A DNA stretch of 64,000 nucleotides from Arbacia lixula (GCA_963669155.1 OZ022596.1:7655532-7719531); one strand, 5' to 3'. Counted from the first letter of the stretch, positions 35,301-47,667 are shown. The notes: generated by a model not told the origin, from the letters alone. Translations and numbers: made by a program.

Positions 35301-38300
35301 ATGTTTTTCTTACCCTCATGTGCAAGCTTCAGAGTATGATAAAAGCATAAAATAGTAGATGAGATAAAAAATGATACGTATTCACAATGATGGTTTAGCT
35401 TAATACGTGCACAAAAACCTGGACTTACTTCTTGGGACATCAAATAAAACAACACGATGCACTATAATTACTTCAATATCATTGAGTTTGTCATCGGAAT
35501 CGCTATGGTATATTGGGTTAAAGCACGTGACGATCCAGGAAAATAGATGAAATCACCCACCGTTTTGTGATTCTGTGAAGAAAATGAATGATTTTGTGAC
35601 AGCATCAGATGAGTTTATTTGCTACCGATAAAGTTAGTCTCTGTTTAGAAAGCGGTCAAAGTTAAACCACTATTGTGAAAAACATTATTTACCTTTAAGA
35701 CAGGGGACAGCCATACTCTCGTAGGGTAGATATTAATAGAGAACGTGTCTCCTAAAGTCTTGATGTACCACATGAAAACAAGTAATACACACAAACTACC
35801 TTGAGCACAGAAAATGTTCAATCATCATTGGTAGGTGCAATCCTCAAGCCACACCCGTTTGATTACTGCAGTGCAATTGCAAATATTGACATCCTAACTG
35901 AATCATGGTTTACGAAGCCAAAAAAAAAAAAAATACCGTCAGGAACGGGTTAAGTCTTCCTGTGCTACGATAATTGCTGCTTAATAGAATTTGCGTGTGT
36001 TAGGTGGGCATAAAATGTATTTTTTATCAGTATTTATCAGTATTATTCACCCAGGGTATCCCAAACAGTGGTTAACCGCTGTATTACCAGGGGGGGGGGG
36101 GGGGGCTACTTTTTTTTCTTATATAAAATACATCATAGATTACACAAATAGAAACAAATAATTGTTCTGTTCAGTGACACATATACAACATTATGGCATT
36201 TGCATTATTTTAGCAAAAAAACAAACAAAATTGTATCGGGTTGAACCGTATGTGGAATACGCGTACTTCGTTTCCGCACATCGAAAATAAATGAATGTTA
36301 AAGTAACAATACGATATAAATGAAATCTATCAGTTGTATCAATGCAAACTTTTTTTAGTGAACATAAATGTTTATCAATTTGGTGGATTCGCAACGCGGT
36401 GGGCCACCTATCAGTTGCAGCGAACAGGTCGAGATCCGCAAAAAGTAAAGGAAGATGGGTGAGATAAAAATTGTAAAGCTGTAAGCTGTGCAGTAACAAA
36501 TATATGCCGCAATATTTTAGACCGTTTTAGTTTAATACCTCCTCTTCCATCTTTAAAATTTGCGTTTTATGTCGATAGTGTATTTTGATAGGCACTAATT
36601 TGTAAACATGTGTATGGCTGAGTGGTGCTAGACTGTGAGTTTGACGCCGAACTTGGATATTGGCCTGCCCGCTGCAACCGAAAGATAGCGCACTGTATAT
36701 TGTGAATCCAGAGCCATCTATAAACAGAGTTTGGTCAACTCGGTTTCAATAGGTCACAACATTGCGCGTGTGGCTTTGTTGGGCAAGCGAATAACAAAAT
36801 AATACGCGTCATGTTGTAACCGAGTGAAACCGAGTTGGCCAAACTCTGTATAATCATAGATGTCTCTGTGTGAATCCACCGAATTGTATCAATTGCATGG
36901 ATTGCGGATAAAGGATTGACTCTTTTTCCCTGGTTAGTCTGGGGGATATATCGCGATGTCCATCATCTCGACCTTGGCAGCATTGGGGGTCTTGACAACG
37001 TACAGTTTCGCGGCGAGCAATGATTCCTGGTATAGGCACTGGTACGGCGGCTACGTGTGCCGGCCAGGAGGATGGTACTCGGATCAGCACTGCACATCAA
37101 GCAGTGTGAGTGATACATGTTGCTATGGTGATGAGGATGAGGATGATGTTAGTGATGATATAGCTTAGTTCCTAGTCTGTGGAGTGCATGGTCTCAACCG
37201 AATTTAGTAATACAGACTAAGCCCTAATCCCTCTGACTGCCCTGGACCGAGGAAGAAAGTTCAGGGCAGTCAGAGGGATTAGGGCCTAGTCTGTATTACC
37301 AGACATAGTTGTTTACAAACTCGGTTGTGACCATGCACTATGCAGCCCATTAACTAGGTTATTAATGGTAGTAAAAATGAAACAAGTTCATGATAATTAC
37401 AGTGACTTTAGGGATGATGATGCTGGCGGTGGTGATGTGGCATGATTCAGTTGATGAGGATGTTAATGGTGATGATTGAATGGTGATGATAATAGTAAAA
37501 ATACAAGTTGATGTCGTTGATGACGATTGTATTAATTGGAATGAGGAGGACGAAGATGATAGTGATGACGGTAGTTATGTTGGATGATGAAGTTCAAGAT
37601 GATGGTGGTGCTGGCGATATCATTGATGATAGTGGTAATTTTGATAATGATGACTGAAGATGGTGGTGGTGGTGATGATGATAATTATGAAAAAATGTTA
37701 TGTTAAAAAAGTAATGATGAAATTCATTATCATAACGGCTTCAGTGGTAATGGCGTTGGCGATGGTGATATTGTATTAGGACCATAATAATTGTAATGGA
37801 GATAGTAACGATACAGGTTGATAATAGCCATCATAGTAATTGATTTTAAGATGATGATAATAATGATAATAGTGGTGATGACTGTCATGATAACGGTAGC
37901 GGTCGTTAATGTTGATTATAATAATGATGGAAATGATGACAATGATGGCAATGATGATCATGGTGATGGAGATAGTAATGATACAGGTTGATTTCGTTGA
38001 GGCTGATCATAATGATTTGAACAATAAGAATAATGATGATAATGTCGGCAGTGTTCTTCAGTAATAAGCCACTTCGTAATCACAATCTGCGCATGAGCAG
38101 ATTTTTGCTGGTAGAAAATGACCTCATGTCAATGGCACTACTCATGGAGTAAAATGGAATTTTATTTGAAAGACGACCATATTTCAACTTATTATCATGC
38201 AGATATGGCAACAAGTATTCAGCGTTGAGAAGGTTTTGAGAGAACATTCCACCATGCGCATCTGAATCTATTGTTGCTCCGGGCTCACTGTAAAATGTCT

Positions 38301-41300
38301 TTACATCCATCATCCAACGTAGCTTTGTGAAAATATCCCAGTCAGCAGTTTAGTAGTATTCATTCAGTGGATTGTCTGACCATGGTGTAACGAACTGGTC
38401 TATTAGGTTGCTGGTGATGGTATTGGTGACGATAATGATGGTTATGATGACGATGATAATGATGGACTTGCTTATAATAACACATGTGTTGGTGGATAGT
38501 ATGATCATGATGATGATTATACTGAGTTTGAAGAGGATGAAGGTGATGATCAAATTGATGGTGAGGCAGACGACGAGCAGGATCATCTAGAAATAAGAAA
38601 TTGATGACTATGATTGTGGTAAGGATATATCACTTATCGTTACTTTACACGTATTCACGTTTTTTTCTTTCACAATTTAGGCGGCTCGTATCGCTTTCAA
38701 CTGCTTGATAGTAGTCGTCGCCTTCTCTGAGTTCGTCCTTTCCTTCTGCTCCGCCTGTTACGCCTGCTGTTATGCATGTTCTTGCTGCAAGAGCTGCTGC
38801 GACGCATGCGGTAGGAGTTGCTGCACGTGCTGTAGCCCTACCCCGCCACCTACGACGGTAAGTACAACTACAATGGCGTTAAGGTCACCGCGCACGCCAC
38901 GATCCGATTAATCATACGACTGTCTGAATCGCAGGATCCTGTCATAGGATTTGTGCACGAAGGTGATATCACATTCAAGTCGTAGGCCCTTACGACTGCA
39001 AAATCGTGTCGTATGCGGTGACCTATATGCCGACCTGGAAGAAAACCAAAATCACATTTAAGTTTACGAATGTTCAAAGACAGTAACCCCGTTCATATAC
39101 ACCTCCTATCCGCGAAAAAGAAAAAAAAAAATTTTTTGCCGATGCATTACCGATAGCTGCGTATATGAACGGGAATCGCTCAAATAATGCGGTATTTGCT
39201 TCCTCCTTTTTTGCGCTTATTTTGCGGCTTTTTCGCGGATCGAGACCTAGTAATAATACCGCAATATTGCGGTAAGCGAATCTTATAAACTGCGTCCGCA
39301 AAATAGGCGTAAATGTTGCGCCTTTAGCATCGCGCTCTGGCCTGTTGGTCGCTAATCCTACCGCTCGTATGGCTGAGCGGAGCATGTCACCATTGGTTTG
39401 GAGAGAGTCCAGCTGTCCAAAACACCGCAACATTACGGCTTTTGGGGGTGTATATGAACGGTGCTTTTGCGGCTCGCTGGAAACTTGCTTACCGATGTGC
39501 ATCGGTAATAATAGCGGTATATGGTATATGAACGGGGCTAGTGTGTCCCTTTTGCAGGTCAAAACACTGACATTATGTAAAACACAAAACAAAACAAAAA
39601 CATGGAATGTGTAAGAAGATTCTATCTCATAATCTCTCTCGTAATAATCGAATTTGAAACTGATGTTAAGCGAATTAATAGCGATCGCCATGCGCCAAGG
39701 TTCGTCGCATCGGTCCGCTTCACAAAGCATGTGTTCAATGGGAACAACGCTTCTCCTGAAAATATTCGTGAAGCCATGACTATCAATTTTCATTTACGTT
39801 ATCTTAAGGATATTCCTGTAGAGTTTCAAAACTTTTGCAAATTGGACACCTTGTTTTTAAGGCAAGTAAGTGAGCCCCATAGGGTTTTCTCCAATTATCA
39901 TTATCGCTCATCCTCTAATCCTTGATACGAGCATACTTCCTGCCTGGCTTCAGTTTTCCTTCTTCTCCGCACACCCTTCTTTATTGAGTCGTGTTTGTAC
40001 AATTTCTAATTGGGTGTTTGTAGAACCGAGGTTAGACTGTTCATACGAACTTTTTTTCTATTTCATATTTGAAGTGATGAACAGGTAACATTCGTTTCCC
40101 CCTGTTCAGGCCGTCTTCACCAACAACAGCACAATGATACCCACTGACGCAACAGGTGTGCCCGTAGGTGGCGCTGTGACGTTTCAAGGTACGCAAGATC
40201 GTTAAACATATTATATAATGAACTGTTTTTCAAAAGTAGATTGAATGTGCACAATTCGTTCATCCTTCCTGTACAAGCCAACATGAGGATCCATGGGAAT
40301 TGTGCGCATGAATCCCTTGTAAGGCTAACAAAATTTCAAGTTTCTATAAAAATCGAGTTAAACTGAAATTGACACATCATAAAGTCAAGGGGGTCAATTT
40401 TTGGACAATGAGGTTTTGTAAAATCTCATTTATTATCTTTTTTTGTCATAATCCTTGGATTTTTTTTTGTTTCATAATTCACATTTACAAAAATTAAAAA
40501 TCTCATCAAATATTCACATGGTTATTTCAAGAAGAGTAATAAATGAAATGTCATAAAACCTGGCATTCCTGGACTTTATGATGTGTCAATTTCAGTTTGA
40601 TTCGAGTTTTAACTTATTTTGAATTATTTCTCAATGGTCAAAATGTTGTGTTAATACCTTGTACTACTGTGACGTAGGCATATAGAGCACTTTAGAATGG
40701 TATGTTTTGGTAACGATTGCTTTATAATTAGCGGCTGTTCACGAAAAATCGGACAATTATTGAGACTTTTTTCGGTCACTCACAAACAAAATAGGAAGAT
40801 TTCGACCGTGGTCAAAACATTACTGTTGAAAGTCTCATTAATTTTGGTGTATACCGCTCCTATCACATTTTGGCAAAAGGTAATACACACGAATTCCACA
40901 CTGCAACACTTCATCCAGCTCACAAGGCTTTCCTCCGCCGCAATGTCCGTGAATCAAAGAAAGTGTTGCTTATTGCGAAATTCTAACTAGATCTTACTTC
41001 TCACATCATACATCTATCTTTACTGCATGCTCAAGATGATTCGGAGGAATACTTTCCACGTGCTTTATTTCTACACAGGTAATTACCAGATGCCTACTCA
41101 CGCTCAGCCGGGTATGTTTGTAGTGCAGCAAACGGCTGGTCCCCAAGGCTATCCGATGAGCGGCTACCAACAACAGGTTGCTGGTGGACAGCAGCAGGGT
41201 GTCCTCAGCGTACAGCTAGGCCAGCAGCCCGGCGGGCCGTGCAACCCAGCTCCCGCTCAGAATCAGCAGCAGACGCAGCAGCCAATGCTTGTTCCTCCTA

Positions 41301-41410
41301 TCGCCGCATCCCAGCCTCCAGCCCAGCCGGGCGGAGCGGGGCAGTGTTATGCCACCACTCCGAATGAGCAAGAGAAGCTCCCACCTGTAGAATATGTCAC
41401 GCCTCATTAA
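31474..41410 (+). CDS. Four-transmembrane MS4A/CD20-like protein, copy B (intact)
   Basis: Seven exons (31474-31593, 34041-34157, 35022-35081, 36938-37105, 38681-38857, 40110-40188, 41079-41410) give an uninterrupted 350-codon frame with a GT donor and AG acceptor at every junction. Order: cytoplasmic N-terminus with TTGIMITDD (1-40); TM1 (about 45-65); TM2 (about 70-90); TM3 (about 103-125); loop with two Cys (about 126-155); TM4 (about 160-180); 14 Cys in 29 residues (about 178-206); TPPPTT linker; then a Pro/Gln-rich tail ending EYVTPH. Topology, two loop Cys and cytoplasmic tails fit the MS4A/CD20 group, whose members act in plasma membranes as oligomers tied to signalling or calcium entry. 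The juxtamembrane Cys cluster may be S-acylated. All introns are phase 0 except the last (phase 1). Closest relative: copy C. The function is unknown. Confidence 0.85.
32301..32360. repeat. CA, TC and TA microsatellites
   Basis: Adjoining cacaca, tctctc and tatata runs in copy B intron 1. Confidence 0.85.
32649..33235. mobile_element. TTAA-type element, family alpha, in copy B intron 1
   Basis: Left TTAA-AGGGATACATGTG then tagttcacactgaag; right caggg-aaactatccct-TTAA. Contains two copies of tgattgtgacgtcacgtgca about 60 bp apart. Confidence 0.75.
34041..34157 (+). CDS. Copy B exon 2 (TM1 and start of TM2)
   Basis: 39 codons between tttgttgcag and gtaagt. It encodes RTAIAHIVHGALLVTFGIVA and ends ATPIWTGIL. 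Confidence 0.92.
35022..35081 (+). CDS. Copy B exon 3 (TM2 end)
   Basis: 20 codons, IFGMTGLLGLCSANNESRAA, between ccccgtcag and gtaagc. Confidence 0.9.
36702..36878. mobile_element. Hairpin element in copy B intron 3
   Basis: Arms agagtttggtcaactcggtt (about 36726) and aaccgagttggccaaactct (about 36828) around a short centre. The same element is in copy C (51928-52098) and not in copy A, so it entered before the B/C duplication. It ends about 60 bp before exon 4. Confidence 0.7.
36938..37105 (+). CDS. Copy B exon 4 (TM3 and extracellular loop)
   Basis: 56 codons from SGGYIAMSIISTLAALGVLT to HCTSSS, after acceptor tggttag and before gtgagt. The loop is rich in Trp and Tyr with two Cys in a YVCRPGG...C frame. 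Confidence 0.9.
37186..37337. mobile_element. Hairpin element in copy B intron 4
   Basis: gactaagccctaatccctct and its inverse agagggattagggcctagtc flank gccctggaccgag...; outer arms include catggtc and gaccatg. The counterpart in copy C is 52405-52575; it is absent from copy A. It starts within 90 bp of the exon 4 donor. Confidence 0.75.
37340..38060. repeat. Degenerate GAT-rich simple sequence in copy B intron 4
   Basis: Extended imperfect tgatgatgg/aatgatgat sequence. All three copies have this type of sequence between exons 4 and 5 (copy A 21000-21270, copy C 52600-53110). Confidence 0.75.
38681..38857 (+). CDS. Copy B exon 5 (TM4 and Cys-rich segment)
   Basis: 59 codons from AARIAFNCLIVVVAFSEF through CKSCCDACGRSCCTCC to TPPPTT, after acceptor aatttag and before gtaagt. 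Confidence 0.92.
38883..39030 (+). repeat. Element eta after copy B exon 5
   Basis: Begins ggtcaccgcgcacgccacg about 25 bp after the exon and ends gtcgtatgcggtgacc. Shared with copy C at the same position, and in reverse at 11318-11465, so it is a dispersed element. Confidence 0.6.
39086..39540. mobile_element. Inverted-repeat element in copy B intron 5, absent in copy C
   Basis: Left accccgttcatatacacc, right tatggtatatgaacggggc. Copy C reads directly from caaatacag into ggtgtcccttttgcgg where copy B has the element, giving an empty site. A 239-codon minus-strand frame covers it but spans element and flank and is not conserved. Confidence 0.75.
40110..40188 (+). CDS. Copy B exon 6
   Basis: 26 codons plus one base: AVFTNNSTMIPTDATGVPVG then GAVTFQ, between ctgttcag and gtacgc. 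FTNNST includes an N-x-S/T sequon, but its location after TM4 predicts the cytoplasmic side. Confidence 0.9.
40325..40655. mobile_element. Inverted-repeat element epsilon in copy B intron 6
   Basis: aaactgaaattgacacatca (about 40352) mirrors tgatgtgtcaatttcagttt (about 40579). The same element is in copy C (54460-54775). Confidence 0.65.
41079..41410 (+). CDS. Copy B exon 7 (Pro/Gln-rich tail)
   Basis: After acceptor ctacacag it completes a Gly codon, then NYQMPTHAQPGMFVVQQTAG and a long Gln/Pro/Gly-rich tail containing QQQTQQPMLVPPIAASQPP and ending LPPVEYVTPH, TAA at 41408. The tail is low-complexity and probably disordered. Confidence 0.92.
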
Positions 41411-42770
41411 ACCTCGTACAGGGGAACCTCAGTTTGATGGAATGGAAACAGAATTCATTCGATTGTTCCACTTTATAGCGAGGTTGGATCACTCGATACA
41501 TGATAACCTCAATATCAAGGAAATTACCTACCGAATTACCTATCTGCCAGATAAACTGATCCTTATCTGAATGAATGGAAGCTGCGAAAGCTGTAGACAT
41601 GGTAGAAGATAAGTAGAATACTAAGACGTTCTTGAAATTTGTTCTCCACAATCTTCATTCGCGATCAGGTTGAATTGAAAAGTACAGGATTGATTCGGCT
41701 CAAAGTTTCTAGAATATTCGTACGGATCATTACATATCCTGAAATAATATTCGAATGTATATTATAGTAAATCAATTTGAATAATTCATTTCCCTCCACA
41801 GATTGTACAATTCTAACTTTTGACATAAAATTGTATAAAAGTATTCAACTGAAATTCGAATGAAATGAACAAATAATGTAAGCATTTTAAAGTACGTAAT
41901 AAGCGAAGACACAATACATTGTACTAGGACTACATATTTACTATAACAATTAGCTTCATGTGCAGTGACGGGCGCCTAATTAAATGCTGCATTTCAGGGT
42001 TTGTGTCTAGTACTTGTAAAAAAAAGCATGAATAGCAGGTGAAGCATTAGCACTATGCTTTATCGTTACATTCATTTCAAATGAAGAATACATTATGTGC
42101 GTACATATCTGGAAAAATAAATGATCACTGTAGTATGCAACTTCTCCAAGAGTGTCTCCTAATAGAATATTATGATGGACATCTATTGACGAAATATTCA
42201 AGGCAAAACGGTGTTGGAATGATTCAAATGTTTTAGAAGTTCTTATCTCGTATACTCTTTCAGTAAGAATGCCTCCGTTATGATTGAATGGAGGCAATCT
42301 TTTTTAAACTTGAGTTTGAAATGTGAATTTAATTGCAGTGTGTATTGTTTTAAATGAAGGCAGTAAAATGATGTAATCATATCTTTTAATCATCATAATA
42401 TTTTGCTCCATTTATTGCTTTTAGTACTTCCGTCATGACAACATTTATTTTGTTTAAGCTTTTGGTTATTTTGGTTAAGTCATGATAAATAATGTTTGCT
42501 GTTTGAATTCATAGCAGTAGAGTGACGTAATCATATTTCTTAATCATCAAATGTTTGCTACTTTAATTATTTGTTGTACACCAGTTAAGGCAGAGGTCGA
42601 CATCTTTAGGGTTCACAATCTCTATCTCGATCAGGCTTTTTAATCGAGTGTTGACCAACAGTTATCTTCTGGGGTACATATAAGCCAAAGCCCTTTTAGG
42701 CTTCTTAATCAAGTAGAATGTGGTATGGTATATCTGTGTTCACTTATCAGCTTGTAGTGTTATTGCACAG

Positions 42771-42824
<54 letters not shown>

Positions 42825-45404
42825 AGCCAAATAAATATTGTTTGCATTTGCTCATATAAGGTTTCCATAGAAACCCATGTTTTTATATTAGAAACTTCAT
42901 GCGTTGAACGCTCTTACAATTAGTTTAATTGAAGTCCAGAATACCATATCATTTATCATTTTCATAATTTTGTATTTATTCCTCATATATTTATATGAAA
43001 AATTGACTCTAGCACCTACTCTATGTTGATTCATTGCATTCTTTATCATAATTTCTTTTGCTATATTGATGTATGGTTTTCTTTCAAAGTATGTAATTTT
43101 GAATGTTTTTACTCTGTAAATTCGCCTGAAAGTTAGCCCTTCGGCTACAAATTCAAATAAAACACCTTGAATTAAATTGAATTGAATATCAATTTGGCAA
43201 AATAACGTAAGTAAAAATACGGTCTTTTTTTTACCAAATTGATATGTCTCCGCTGAAGAATACTTGTGCGACGTAAGTTGGTAAACGTTCTTTTGCCAAA
43301 TTAGAAACCGCTCCTCCAGAGAGTTTTTTCATATGGTAGAACGATGTATGTTGGCATACGCTCTTCTGTTGTATTATTTCATATCATATATTTGTCGGTT
43401 CTAGTATGTCAGAACAATGTATGTAGAGAGAATTTCATTTCTTGTGCCAACTTGAACGTTTTCTTTGCAATTTCTATACGTATCTCGAGTTACGCTTTTT
43501 TTCCCTAGTTAGAGATGACAAAGTTGTGAAAAAATATGAAAGATACGTCCTTCTATTTCTAAAATTATAAGTAGATGACATTTGGGACTTTCACCATTAG
43601 AAAGAGCGCATGTTATTTACCACAAAGGCCTTCTCAACTAAAATGTCAAAACATTTGTGTTAGGCCTACGCCATTTTGCCTTATTACGGCCGAGAGGGAG
43701 ATCAGTAAATTATACAATGCTTACATTTGAACAAAACAAAAAGTTGTAAAAGGAGAGGTGAAATACTTTTATTTATATTTTCCTCAAAAAACAAATTAAC
43801 CGTAAATATATACCAAAACAGGGAATTCAAAGGAATCAGTATGGGACAATACAACGACCATGACCATGTTTTCAAAACGCATAAGGTAACAAACTCGCTT
43901 GATGTAAACGAAAGAGAGAAAGAGAAAGAGAGAGATTATACTATTCTTTCAATTGATCAAAACATTAATAGTACAAAGGAGAGGCAAATATTTGATTTTG
44001 TGTTGTCCTCACAAGACAAAAAACATATAAATACATGTTTATACAAAAAGTGAAATAAATATGAGGCTCATTAGTATGTCATAAAGAAATTCATGTCTTA
44101 TTGACAGCACTTTTTTTTTCTCATGGTTGTTTTTTAAACTATTTAAAAATGTTAGAAACATGTTATAAACGTACTTCGCAATAAGTCATTGAACAATATA
44201 CAAGACATGAGAAAAAAAAAACACAAACCTTCAGTCCATGCCTTTGAGCATTTCTAATTGACTGTATAAGTACACAGCTGTGGCTGTAGTATATATAATA
44301 AATTAAAGTACTTTTCAAATGTAGACCCATATTTACAATTGTGCTACTTAATTACAGTCAAGTAATATCATCATTACGATGTAAAAAAAAATAACAGAAA
44401 ATTACCAAGCACCAAATCGCCCACACCCAGTATTATTCTTGCAAAATACCTTGCAATGAAAAGAGGAATTGCAAGTGCTCATCTACATGTTTACCTTATT
44501 TCAGTATTTGCTGCCCAAAAGATACCACAGCGGTAGAGGGGGTGCTCGTCACCCATAACACTCAACCTGCAAGCGATCGGCCTAACATAATTACATACAT
44601 CATCATGATTACAATCTTTGTTTGACTGCTACTCTCCGTATAAATAAGATAAATCAATCTGCTAGAATATAGACTTCAACCTGCGATCTACTGCTTGCCG
44701 GCCAGTCACACTATCCACCAGAATACCCGCTTGGGTTATTCCATGTATGCCAGTTTGGGCTGCCACATTTCGAGAAAAAAAACCCACTTAATTAAATATG
44801 TGATCATTAGACCTTTTACCCCAAACCAAGGCTGATACAAATGGATGTAAAACAGTTATTTACACAAGGATTGCACTGCTTCAAGTCATAGTAATAATCA
44901 GTAAAAGAGCGGAATAAGAAATGAGAGACAGATTTATTTAGGGAGAAGAAAGAGTGAGTGAGATAGAGAGAGAGAAGGAGAGAGAGGGGGTGAAGGGGGG
45001 GGGGGGAATGGAAAGAAAATTATGAATATAATGTGGAAATATTTGAAGTATTTGACATCTGGTAATAACAGGAATAGAGAACGTTTTTCTTTCACTCCTT
45101 AGAGGAAACTTCACTCCAACGCAAATTTCTTCGTTACATTCTAATTAGCGCTCGTCGAGCCGTTCGCCATAAATTACTTCAGGTTTCATTTTAATAAAAC
45201 AGAATGTGTGAGTATGTGTGAAAGGGGGGAGGGGGGGGGGGCTACCTCCTTTGGAGAAAAGACATGATCCTCGTCCTCCTCGTCTGCTGTAAATTCATGA
45301 CATCATAATTCAATCTGGAAAGTCCCCACTTTCTTTAGTAATAAGTCTGGACACAAAGACTAGCAAAGCGCACGTGCATCTGCTATCTACTGAAGTAGAA
45401 AGGA
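41411..45404. other. 3' flank of copy B and 5' flank of copy C
   Basis: No gene. Contains a TA repeat (about 42774-42820). The block gcttgccggccagtcacact-atccaccagaatacccg near 44693 matches 27320 before copy B, marking the start of the next duplicated unit. Several frames here are AT-rich noise. Confidence 0.55.
42774..42820. repeat. TA dinucleotide repeat
   Basis: About 23 TA units. Confidence 0.95.
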
Positions 45405-45698
45405 ATGCGTGCTTAGTGTCACTATCAGCCGTAGTTGTAATTGCAATACAAAGCAGAATATTACTTTAATAGCCTGTCATCTAGGCTAACATCCTATCCG
45501 CTCTGTTTACTGATTAACCACTCTGTCACCACGGACATTAATCTGCTTCTAGAGGCTGACAGCTGTCGCAGTTGGCAACAATACATGCTTAGTTTGCAGC
45601 CAGATACTATAGTACTCCGCGTAAGACCTTCATATGCGTTCGGTTGAACTTGAAGAAATCGATCGCTAAAGTATTCTTTTTGGAATTAAGCAATAAAG
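45405..45698 (+). promoter_or_regulatory. Conserved upstream block and putative 5'-UTR exon of copy C
   Basis: Same ordered motifs as before copy B: cagccgtagttgtaattgca, gaggctgacagctgtcgcag, cgtaagaccttcatatgcg, gaaatcgatcgctaaagta. It ends caataaag before donor gtaggt at 45699. The coding start is 2.5 kb away, the gap having been enlarged by inserted elements zeta and beta. Confidence 0.5.
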
Positions 45699-45850
45699 GT
45701 AGGTAGATGTAAGTGTTAGAGGGTCGAATACCAAATTTTATTACATCGTCTCTTTGAAGGCATGTATTGTGCATATTGCTACAATCAAGATGTGCCATAA
45801 CGAGTAATTTAATGTCATTCTGAATGTACGTATATTGCATATATATATAA

Positions 45851-46552
45851 ACACAACCAAAAAAGTAAGTCCTCCCCTAAGCAAAATAGCATAACAGCTT
45901 TGAGCAAAATAATTTTGCAGGATTGTCTTTATATTCACTGACTAATTTCGGGTTGAAAATTTGATTGATTCGTCAGGTTATGCATGAGTGAGCACATGTC
46001 AATGGCAAAATTGTCACTTTTCAAAATTCACAAGGGTCGTTTTGGGGAAATTGTGATTCAGGATGTCGTTTCTGGTGAATAATTAAGTATTTTTTTTTTA
46101 ATCATCATCAATCGCTTGACATCCTTACACATCCCCTCACATTTTCGATGGTGTTTATGGTTGAATGAGCTTAATCCAAACATTTTGAGCATTTTTTAAA
46201 TTGTGAAATCCACGAAATTTATTTAAAAAGTCAAATTGATTCTTTTTCCAGTAAAATATATCTTGACATTTTCTAAACACATAAGAAGTTTAACAATTCC
46301 ATTGTTGAGTGTCCAAACTATATAAACAAAACCAAAAAATATTACTCTTTGGGGGCATAAAAAAATAATTTCTGTGACTTTTCAAAAATGACACTTTTAC
46401 ATTTAATGCGAGCTCATTTATGCATGACTTGAAAATACATTTTCACAAAGAAGTTAGGCAATGAGTGTACCCTGCTTAAACTTGCTAAAACTTGTTTTGT
46501 TAAGAAGTTATGGTATTTTGAAAAAGGGGGGACTTTCTTTTTTGTTGTTTTT
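45851..46552. mobile_element. Long inverted-repeat element zeta before copy C
   Basis: aaaaaagtaagtcctcccct and agcaaaatagcataac on the left, gggggactttcttttttg on the right, with inner ttgtcacttttcaaaa / ttttcaaaaatgacactttt arms. Related to 26506-27205. Confidence 0.65.
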
Positions 46553-46632
46553 ATTAATATAAGTACACACTTATGTATTTCGTCAATGTGAATGAATGAG
46601 ATTATCAAAAATGAAAGCAAAGTAAGATACGT

Positions 46633-47270
46633 TAAAGGGCCCTGTCATCAAAATATATGTTGACTTCTGTTGATGCAACTTAATATGTATATAATAAAAT
46701 CACTAACTGTTCAATGGAAATATGTATCCTACATTTTAAAATATTTTTTTCTATATTTATTTCTCAGCACTGATAAGACCCGCCTCCAAAATATCCTCCA
46801 ACTCAAGATTCCCCCTGTGACATCATCAAACGTAGGATAATAGACATAATTTATGCACAGAATAAACATTGCAATGACTACCTGTAAGTGCATATAATGG
46901 CATCAAATAGCTAGCACATTTCTGACATAAGGAAACGATTATTCCCTCATGAAAGATTGTTAGATGGTATTGTGTGAAGACATGTGGTGCTCTTGTGGGC
47001 AGGTGGAGGTAGTCATTGCAATGTTTAGTTTGTGCATAAATTCCGCTTATTATCCTGCTAATATTTACCTTTAATGATGTCACAGGGGGAATCTTCAGTT
47101 GGAGGACATTTTGGAGGCGGGGCTTATAAGTGCTGAGAAAAAATACAGAAAAATAATTTTAAAATATAGGACACATATTATTTCCATTGAACAGTTAGTG
47201 ATTTTGTTATGTACATATTATGTTGCATCAACATAAGTTGACATACATTTTGATGACAGGGGCCCTTTAA
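46633..47270. mobile_element. TTAA-flanked palindromic element, family beta
   Basis: TTAA-AGGGCCCTGTCATCAAAA at left, TTTTGATGACAGGGGCCCT-TTAA at right, with internal cattgcaatgac palindromic arms. The corresponding stretch before copy B (near 30920) lacks it. Confidence 0.85.
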
Positions 47271-47667
47271 AGCACAGGAATATCATCGTGATACTGTAAT
47301 AAATGATGTTAGTGGATGAAAGAGTAGTTGATTATCATAGGATAAAGTGTGTTGTGAAAATCGGCCCACCTTTAGGGTAAAGAATTAAAGAAATGAAGGA
47401 GAAGGAAACGCGAAGTAGATATGTATAATATAAAGCAGTTGGAGCAGTACATATTTCTCAAAAAATATCAAGATATATGAATATGACAACACTATACGAA
47501 TGAGGCAAATTGAGTAAAAGAAAAAAATAATAACAATAACCAGAACATAAAGAAGAACAACCAAAACAACAAGAAGGAGAAAGAAATCGACTGAGAGGAA
47601 GAACATAACGTAGAAGAAACAGATGCAAGGTAAAATAAGAAGCAAAAAAGGAAAACTAATATAAATC

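Noticed and set aside
37186..37337. Considered as a microRNA precursor because of its strong hairpin
   Set aside because: Arms are those of a mobile element present in two introns with flanking inverted words; nothing points to a processed small RNA.
39074..39793. 239-codon minus-strand open frame, one of the longest in the window
   Set aside because: It lies wholly in copy B intron 5, runs across an inserted inverted-repeat element and its flank, has no recognisable motif, and the matching part of copy C is short and different.
43727..44053. 108-codon Lys-rich plus-strand frame
   Set aside because: AT-rich flank of copy B shared with other units, where the frame is not kept; no motif.
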